DNA from: Syncephalis fuscata
Lineage: Eukaryota > Zoopagomycota > Zoopagomycetes > Zoopagales > Piptocephalidaceae
Reading direction: 5' to 3'
Assembly (NCBI GenBank): GCA_025786725.1
Contig: JAHLTZ010000129.1
Location: 1-24,520, forward strand
DNA length: 24,520 bases
The notes below the pieces were generated by a model that saw only the letters and a program-made list of their open reading frames with translations, had not been told where the DNA came from and did no database searches. Positions 18,801-24,520 of the stretch are shown piece by piece (position 1 is the first letter of the stretch; each line of letters begins with the position of its first letter). A program made the translations under genes and the position numbers.

Positions 18801-19259
18801 AGTAAGTTTATCTAATAAACACCAATTAATTAACTAATATATCATTTATCTAGTTCATTGCCTACACTTCAATCTACCTATACTATGCCATCTGCCACTA
18901 CCAACACTACCACCACACCTGTGCCACAATCCATTCACTCGACCAATAACCATAATCAACCACCACAACAGTATACTACTATGGAATCAAATAAAGATGC
19001 AAGTCCCCATAGTAATACACGTACACAACATCAACATACACCTTCTAATCCATTTCATCAACAAGGATGGAAGGTAAATAATGGTGGTACTATTGATCAA
19101 GTATTGGCCAATGCACCTACTGCACCCAATCTACCACCACTACCATCTGTGCCTCAACCAGCACCTATTGGCACACCCAATACATACAACTATCCACCAC
19201 CACCACCACAAGAACAACAACAACAACATACAATTAGCCCATCACTTATTGAACTATAA
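15876..19259 (+). CDS. VPS27: Vps27/Hrs, ESCRT-0 subunit (VHS-FYVE-UIM protein)
   Basis: Exons by eye: 15876-15924, 16165-16331, 16412-16510, 16580-16700, 16763-16818, 16884-16952, 17030-17383, 17436-17576, 17639-17764, 17828-17900, 17970-18801, 18854-19259 (2493 nt, 830 aa). The start [16 protein letters not shown] matches the family N-terminus. VHS domain about 5-150. FYVE finger about 165-223 with WTDSDVC, RKHHCRNCG and all eight zinc cysteines, which binds PI3P. UIM1 about 264-283 ([13 protein letters not shown]) and UIM2 about 309-327 ([14 protein letters not shown]) bind ubiquitin. A helical core about 353-450 should pair with Hse1. The long Q/P/T-rich tail (about 450-830; longer than yeast Vps27, 622 aa) holds PTAP at 784-787, a Vps23/Tsg101 UEV ligand, and ends in LIEL, a clathrin-box-like end. 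It sorts ubiquitinated cargo on endosomes. Acceptor of exon 8 could be 17436 or 17439. Confidence 0.95.
16052..16098. repeat. Microsatellite in VPS27 intron 1
   Basis: ACAT/AAACAT repeats followed by (AT)11 at 16077-16098. The host intron (15925-16164, 240 nt) is three to four times longer than the other introns of the gene, largely because of this tract. Confidence 0.85.
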
Positions 19260-19966
19260 ATAACTAGTCATTAAGCTATATGGTTGCATTATAAGTGATG
19301 ATTTGATATGCTGCTTATTTGTTTATCTCTCTCTCTCTCTATCTATCTATTTTACTCACTTTCTAGTATCAATATACAAGTATAAATAAATATATCTATT
19401 AGCCATTTCTACTAGAGTAGAAACTGTGGCCATGATTTGTATATATATATATATGTAAACCCACACAATTTATAAAACTATAATAACATGAATAGATAAT
19501 GAAAATGGTAATTTTTATAAGTGCATTATAAATAAAACTATGCTTTGAAAATGAAGAGCAATGAAATGATATAGAAAGAAGAAGAAGAAGAAGAAAAGGA
19601 CCATACTAAAAAGAAGCGTCATTGAATTCTTCTTATTAATATGACACACACATGTTTAATGTCATATCATTGATGAATAACCATTACTATATCATATAAT
19701 AAAATAGAAAGGTGACGACAATGGATGCAATATTGTTGTTGTTGTTGTTGTTGTTAACACAAATGTAAATAATAAACGCATAATAATAATAGAAGACAAT
19801 AAAAGTGTAGTAGTAGTAGTAGAAGTAAAGAAATGTCACCGCGTCTATACAACCACCATAACCATAACCAAGAAACAGTATAAGTAATTGGTATTGATAG
19901 ATTATTGCAGATAATACACACACACACATATATATATAACTATAACTATAACTATATATACAACTA
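19260..19966. other. Convergent 3' intergenic region of VPS27 and the minus-strand gene
   Basis: About 700 bp between two converging stop codons. It holds low-complexity tracts: CT/ATCT repeats near 19327-19351, AT repeat near 19441-19453, GAA repeat near 19579-19596, GTT repeat near 19734-19756, GTA repeat near 19808-19822 and CA/TA repeat near 19917-19938. AATAAA-like signals occur (for example near 19385), suitable for polyadenylation of VPS27. No gene is seen. Confidence 0.6.
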
Positions 19967-22894
19967 TTATGCTAATAGGTGAGTGTAGATGCGCGAATCT
20001 TCATGAACGGCCATTTCTTTCGCTTTAAATTCGTTGAGTTCCATTTTAATCGCTTGGGCTAGTGCAGGGGTTAATCTAATAATAGATTCACCACGACGGT
20101 CATATTCAGTAGCTGGCCATGTCTCGCCTACAAGAACACGTTCATTAAATCGGAATCGCTTAGGTTCTTTGTCCACCACCACCACCACCATGGATTTAGA
20201 AGTAGTACTATTGTTATTGTTATGTAATTGTGGTGGTGGTGGTTGACTACTAGTCTGAAGGGTCGTGGTCATATCACTACCACTACCACTACCACTAATA
20301 TCTTCATCATTGTTACTAAGTGTAGATGAGGAGACCTTTAATGGTCCATCTGCTTCATTCACAGTGGATACGGCAGTAGATGAAGATGCCGGGGTTAGTA
20401 GTGCTTCACAGGAAGAAGAGGCCGATGATGAAGTAGAAACAGATGACTCGGCCTCTTCATTCGATAGTGTAGATGAAGATGAACCAGATTGAGATCGAGT
20501 AACATCCAATACAGATAGTTCAGATGCTGATGATGTCACTTCATTACTACTACTATCATTCTTATAACTAGAATTTCTATTAGTCCATGGGGCAGGTGAA
20601 GATGGCATACGAGCCATTTCTGGACTAGTACCAATACCACTAGCTATAAACAAACCCCTAATTAATACTTATACTATGTGGATGTCTATTAATTACCTTT
20701 TAGAATACTACGACTGGGCATGGGTCGGTCTTTTGTACTGCCGGTTGATATTAACGATGATTTGGAATCATTTTGATTATGTTCATGATGTGCAAATAGT
20801 AACTGATTACCTAATGGTTGCTCATCTTCATCGTCACTTTCCTCATCCTCCTCCTCTTCACTACCTTCTTCTGTTGAATATACATCATCGTCATCTTCAT
20901 TTAATTGATTCATTAGTGTGGTCTTTTCCGCTTCTTCTTCTTCTCCTTCAGAAATAGTCAATGTATTCATATTCTGACGATGAGTACTGTCATTAGATGT
21001 GCCATTGGATGGGGTTGACATGCCTTGTCCAGGTACCATTAATGAAGGGTTGCCAGTAGGACAGGTTCTTAGAATAGGCTCTGATAAGTTTCTCTGTCTA
21101 TAGGCTTCCCATTGTGCATTGTTATGGTTGTTATGGTTGTTGTTATTGGACTACTGGGAATGGTGGGTTATCGTGTATTAAAGGCAACATTAACATGGCC
21201 ACCATTCACATATTATGAACGGAGTGCATTTGAGATGACATCACAGAATTAGAATACATATTATTTGACATACTATTTGCATTGGCGGGAGAGAAATACG
21301 GAGATGCTGGACGGCCCATTTGAGGCATCCACGAATGACGTTGCATCATTTGATTTGCATTCATTACCGGTGCAGGTTGTGGATGGAATGGTGACTGTGG
21401 TGACTGTTGTTGGCCATTGAATGGTAAAGATGCACCAAACATGTGTTGTGGTGGAGGTGTTACCATTATTGAGGTGAACATAAAGGTCTAACTACTACTA
21501 CTACTGCTAGATGGATGTATAGTGGTGGGTGTTGTCATCGTCATCATCATTTGCAGTATTGGCAGTAGTAACGGTTGTAGTGCCACTAAATGACTTTGCT
21601 CTTGAATGAGAAGCGGATGATGATGATCCAAGTGGTGAAGGGGCCACTGGACGTCGATAACACCATTATTGCCATTGCCATTGCCGTGGAATGAGGCAGA
21701 TCTAGATTCACGTGTCATATTGGCTATATTGCCACTGGTATAATGGTTATTGTTATGGTTATAGTGGGCTATATTGGCCGGTGCGGAGGCTAATGAACTA
21801 GATGACCCATTTTCACCACCGTACATCGCGTAAATGTTACCATTGGCCATACCAGGTGAATCGTGTCCACTACTACTACCACCACCATTATTATTGGTGT
21901 AGGTGCTGCGACGTGAACGGTGAGTACCATTGCTACTAGCACTGCCACGTCTTTGTTGTTGTTGTTGATAGGATGCTACTGAATGTTGTCCAAGTGAACT
22001 CACCGATCCAGTAGACGATGTATGTATCATGCCATTGCCATGCCTGATCTATATTGAACTGAACAAATGGATGATGATGACGATGAGAATGAAGGACGGC
22101 CACCGTTAAATGGTTGGTGATGACTGCCGCTGCTATTGGTGCCTTGATAAATAGTGGTACGTTCGTTGTTGCTGGAGCTGCCGGCACGACGACGTTGACT
22201 ACTAGAACTGTGGCCATATTCTTTATTGCGTGTACTACCACTACCACCATTGCTGGTGTAGTTGGAGTGTTGAGAGGATGTAGATTTACGCGATGCCGAT
22301 GCCGTATAATGATCTACACCTTTGCCTTTAATATGATCGGGTGTATCGGGTCGTGATCCAGGTGCTGATGCAATAGCCTTTTTTACGATCACTTGATTTA
22401 CCTTCTGAGTCACTGCCACGGCTTTTATCAAACATATTTGATGCACTGAAGACACGTCGGAGACGCTGGGCAATGTTTGAACGTACACTTGAATTGCTAC
22501 GAATACTCGCCGTGTCTGAATCCTTTAATCGTTGATTGACCGATGAAAGTTCTGGGGTAAATGTACCTGATGCCATTGTTGTATTCGTTGTAGTGGATGT
22601 GCCACTATTGGATGCTGTATCCATGCCGGCGGTAGATTGAGCATGGCTGTTGGATGAAGCGTTGTTGTTTTGGTTGCGTTTAAATAAATCACCGGCCATA
22701 AATAAACTGCGTCGATTGCTGTTACGCCCTTGCGACGCCTGCGTTCGCATATTGGCGTTCAAATCCGTTAGAACAGCTGCGGTGGCTGCCGATGAGCTGG
22801 CTTGTGACTGTGGCTGGTGTTTTCCATTAGTGGCACTTTTGTTTCCTGCTTCTTCACGTCGATTCGATTGCTTCTTTCCACTGGAACGAGCCAT
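19967..22894 (-). CDS. Low-complexity protein with Bni4/Afr1-like C-terminal domain; middle part frame-broken
   Basis: Reads right to left from ATG 22892-22894 to TAA 19967-19969. The last intron is clear (20644-20696, GTAATT...TATAG), joining exon 20697-21135 or so (NAQWEAYRQRNLSEPILRTCPTG ... acidic E/D run ... RPMPSRSILK) in frame to 19967-20643. The C-terminus (RFNERVLVGETWPATEYDRR ... LTPALAQAIKMELNEFK ... VHEDSRIYTH) resembles, from memory, the end of fungal Bni4/Afr1-type protein phosphatase 1 adaptors. RFRF sits where their RVxF docking motif would be, with F for V. The rest is Ser/Asn/Thr-rich. Between 22400 and 21130 plausible coding text changes frame several times: at the T6 run 22379-22384, near 22035, near 21650, at a TAG at 21488-21490 and near 21200. 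Introns with good consensus do not explain these, so it is either a pseudogene, an assembly with indels, or a model with odd introns. Confidence 0.5.
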
Positions 22895-23447
22895 AACGAA
22901 TAGCGATGCAGATGACTGTTGTAGTTAGTGCAGGTATGGTTGCTATTGCTGTTATAGTTGCTATTGTTTGGTCGTCCGATAGTAGTGCTCGATATAAATG
23001 CTTTTATCAACTTAATCTTTGAAATCCACGTATATAAAAGACCAATACGTATAGTAAATAGTCAACAAGAATAAGTAACAACGGCTGTTGTACCAGCAAC
23101 AACAACGACTGTAATACTTTAACTGTCACTGTAACAACAGCCTATGTTTAATAAGTAAACGCGTCAATGTTGGCTATTCAAATAATAACGTTAGTATACT
23201 GCCAATAATAAGAATAATAGCAATCGTTATTCGTTTTAATTAATGTGTAGCTTATTGGCTATACTTTTAATATAGCCAATAGTTCAAATTAATAGCTATA
23301 TAGATATATCATATATAGATATATTATATAATAACTATCAATCGCTTATAAATGTACTATTAATAATACGGCTATTACTATTCACTATTAAAGGAGATAT
23401 ATCGTAGTAATAATAAAAAAGATAGAAAAGGGGCGGTCATACAATAT
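22895..23447. promoter_or_regulatory. Divergent intergenic region
   Basis: Upstream region shared by the minus-strand gene (start 22894) and the small plus-strand gene (start 23448). A TATATAAAAG word followed by CCAAT lies near 23031-23047 on the plus strand, far from either start codon. A perfect 10-bp inverted repeat ATTGGCTATA (23254-23263) / TATAGCCAAT (23271-23280) lies in the AT-rich middle. Nothing else is recognised. Confidence 0.35.
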
Positions 23448-23811
23448 ATGCTCAATAAACAATTTATACAAATAGATTCGGAAGTAGATCAATTCGTTCC
23501 TGCCACTCAACCAACCAATGACACTTCGGAGAATGAAATGAAGTGCCGTAATGATCTAAATAACATTCATGCGCCACTTCAATCTTAATAAACTTCTTAG
23601 AACATCAACACTTAAATAATACCTTTGTTAAACAAAGCATATCCACCTAGACAAACAAGCGGAGCAATTGACTGCCGTGTTTAGTTGTCATCAAGGAGCA
23701 ATCAAGGAGAATGGTGGCATTAAACAAGTACCGCTTGCCGTAGTGGAAACAGTGAAGCATGTTTATATGCACTTCAAGGAGCGAGAAAGTGAAAATAGGA
23801 TCGGATATTAA
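23448..23811 (+). CDS. Small two-exon gene of unknown function (86 aa)
   Basis: Exon 1 23448-23547 (ATG CTC AAT AAA) and exon 2 23651-23811 (stop TAA 23809-23811) join in frame across a 103-nt intron with donor GTAATG and acceptor CACCTAG. Without splicing both parts meet stops. The predicted product has an acidic, polar first half (QIDSEVDQFVPATQPTND) and a helix-like second half (HKQAEQLTAVFSCHQGAIKE, then VPLAVVETVKHVYMHFKERE). It has no signal peptide, membrane segment or motif that I recognise. The sequence between the exons is AT-rich and the exons are visibly less so, which supports coding. AATAAA at 23890-23895 could be its polyadenylation signal. A longer upstream exon cannot be excluded. 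Confidence 0.5.
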
Positions 23812-24520
23812 AATATCATGATTTGGTTACTATATTGAGTCATCGACTATTTGTCTCACTAGTCTATTATTATACTCTAAGCGGCGACAAATAAAAGCAA
23901 TATTCATAAGCTACAAGCACTAATAATAAATGGATAAATAGATAGATAATAGATAGATGGATCGATCGATAATAATAGACAGATACAGATATGTACTCAC
24001 GCATAGTCACCTACAGTGTCTGTCATCTTGACACTCCATAATCACGCCCCTATATGACTTACATAAACAAAGATAATTCGCTAGGCAATAGACGCTTTAA
24101 CTTGACAAAATTGAAATGAATGAGTCACAGACAAGGAAGGGGCACGGTGTGCACGGGGTAGAGATAAGAAGTGGTAGAGATAGAGATAGTGGTGGTAGTA
24201 GTGGCGGTAATAGCAAAAGAGAAGGAGTGAAATAAAAAGGATTGAGTACTTGGCTAACTGATAGACAGACAGACAGACAGACAGACTACTGAAAAACAAG
24301 TTAGATAGTTGTAGTTAACCGGTTTTATTGTTGTAGTGGCGACTATAATGGTTGGTGTTTTGTTGTTGTTGTTATTGTTCACCAAGGCCGTTGAAAGGAG
24401 AAGGACAATTGTGCACGCAAAAAGAAGGAAAAATGAAAGGAGGAGAAACGTTGAAGGTCAATATGGAGGTGGCAGTTATAGTGATGACAGTATAATAAAG
24501 GTGTTTAATAGTAATAGTCA
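23812..24520. other. Right-edge intergenic sequence with microsatellites
   Basis: No supported gene. Contains GATA/GATAGATG repeats around 23938-23970, an imperfect GATAGAGATAG/GTGGTAGTAG tract around 24160-24210, (AGAC)6 at 24263-24286 and a GTT repeat near 24359-24374. A 72-codon open frame on the minus strand (24081-24299) is produced by these tracts. The last 200 bp may be the 5' region of a gene beyond the window. Confidence 0.6.
24263..24286. repeat. (AGAC)6 microsatellite
   Basis: Six perfect tandem copies of AGAC. Confidence 0.95.

Noticed and set aside
24081-24299. 72-codon minus-strand open frame near the right edge
   Set aside because: Made of AGAC, GATA and GGTAGT microsatellites read in reverse; no domain.

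Overview
The window looks like nuclear DNA of a fungus, most likely an early-diverging one (Mucoromycota-like). Reasons: two recognisable fungal housekeeping genes (prohibitin PHB1 and the ESCRT-0 subunit VPS27) carry many short introns of about 50-80 nt with GTAAGT-type donors and TAG/CAG acceptors; the intergenic DNA is AT-rich; host proteins carry long CAA-encoded glutamine tracts; and an apparently intact DIRS-type tyrosine-recombinase retrotransposon is present. The species cannot be named from the sequence alone.

Layout. (1) 1-2483 and 6907 to about 9140 are two parts of one tandem array of large palindromes. A unit of about 565 bp alternates in orientation, giving palindrome centres near 190, 755, 1322, 1889, 2463 | 7085, 7664, 8270, plus a truncated last unit. 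Each unit is itself an older, imperfect inverted duplication. (2) 2484-6906 is a retrotransposon inserted into the array, close to a palindrome centre. It has a gag-like ORF, a reverse transcriptase/RNase H/methyltransferase-like ORF and a tyrosine recombinase ORF. Its 128-bp terminal sequence is repeated in DIRECT orientation immediately after the last stop codon, and an 11-bp second repeat gives the A1 ... B1-A2 ... B2 'split direct repeat' layout of PAT-like elements rather than the inverted repeats of classical DIRS-1. (3) 9140-14150 is an AT-rich, strongly CpG-poor gene desert that contains at least one very diverged relative of the array palindrome (10761-11215). (4) 14240-24520 is ordinary genic DNA: PHB1 (+), VPS27 (+, 12 exons), a convergent minus-strand gene whose last exon resembles the C-terminal domain of fungal Bni4/Afr1-type proteins but whose middle part shows several frame breaks, then a small two-exon plus-strand gene of unknown function (86 aa), and microsatellite-rich sequence to the right edge.

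How parts relate. PHB1 (mitochondrial inner membrane scaffold) and VPS27 (endosomal sorting of ubiquitinated cargo) are head-to-tail neighbours about 500 bp apart, with no functional link implied. The most notable material is the retrotransposon and the nested palindrome array. In the transposon, gag and recombinase share one reading frame interrupted by a single TGA, while RT lies in the +1 frame with its ATG overlapping the gag stop. All splice sites, repeat boundaries and alignments were worked out by eye, and no database search was possible.
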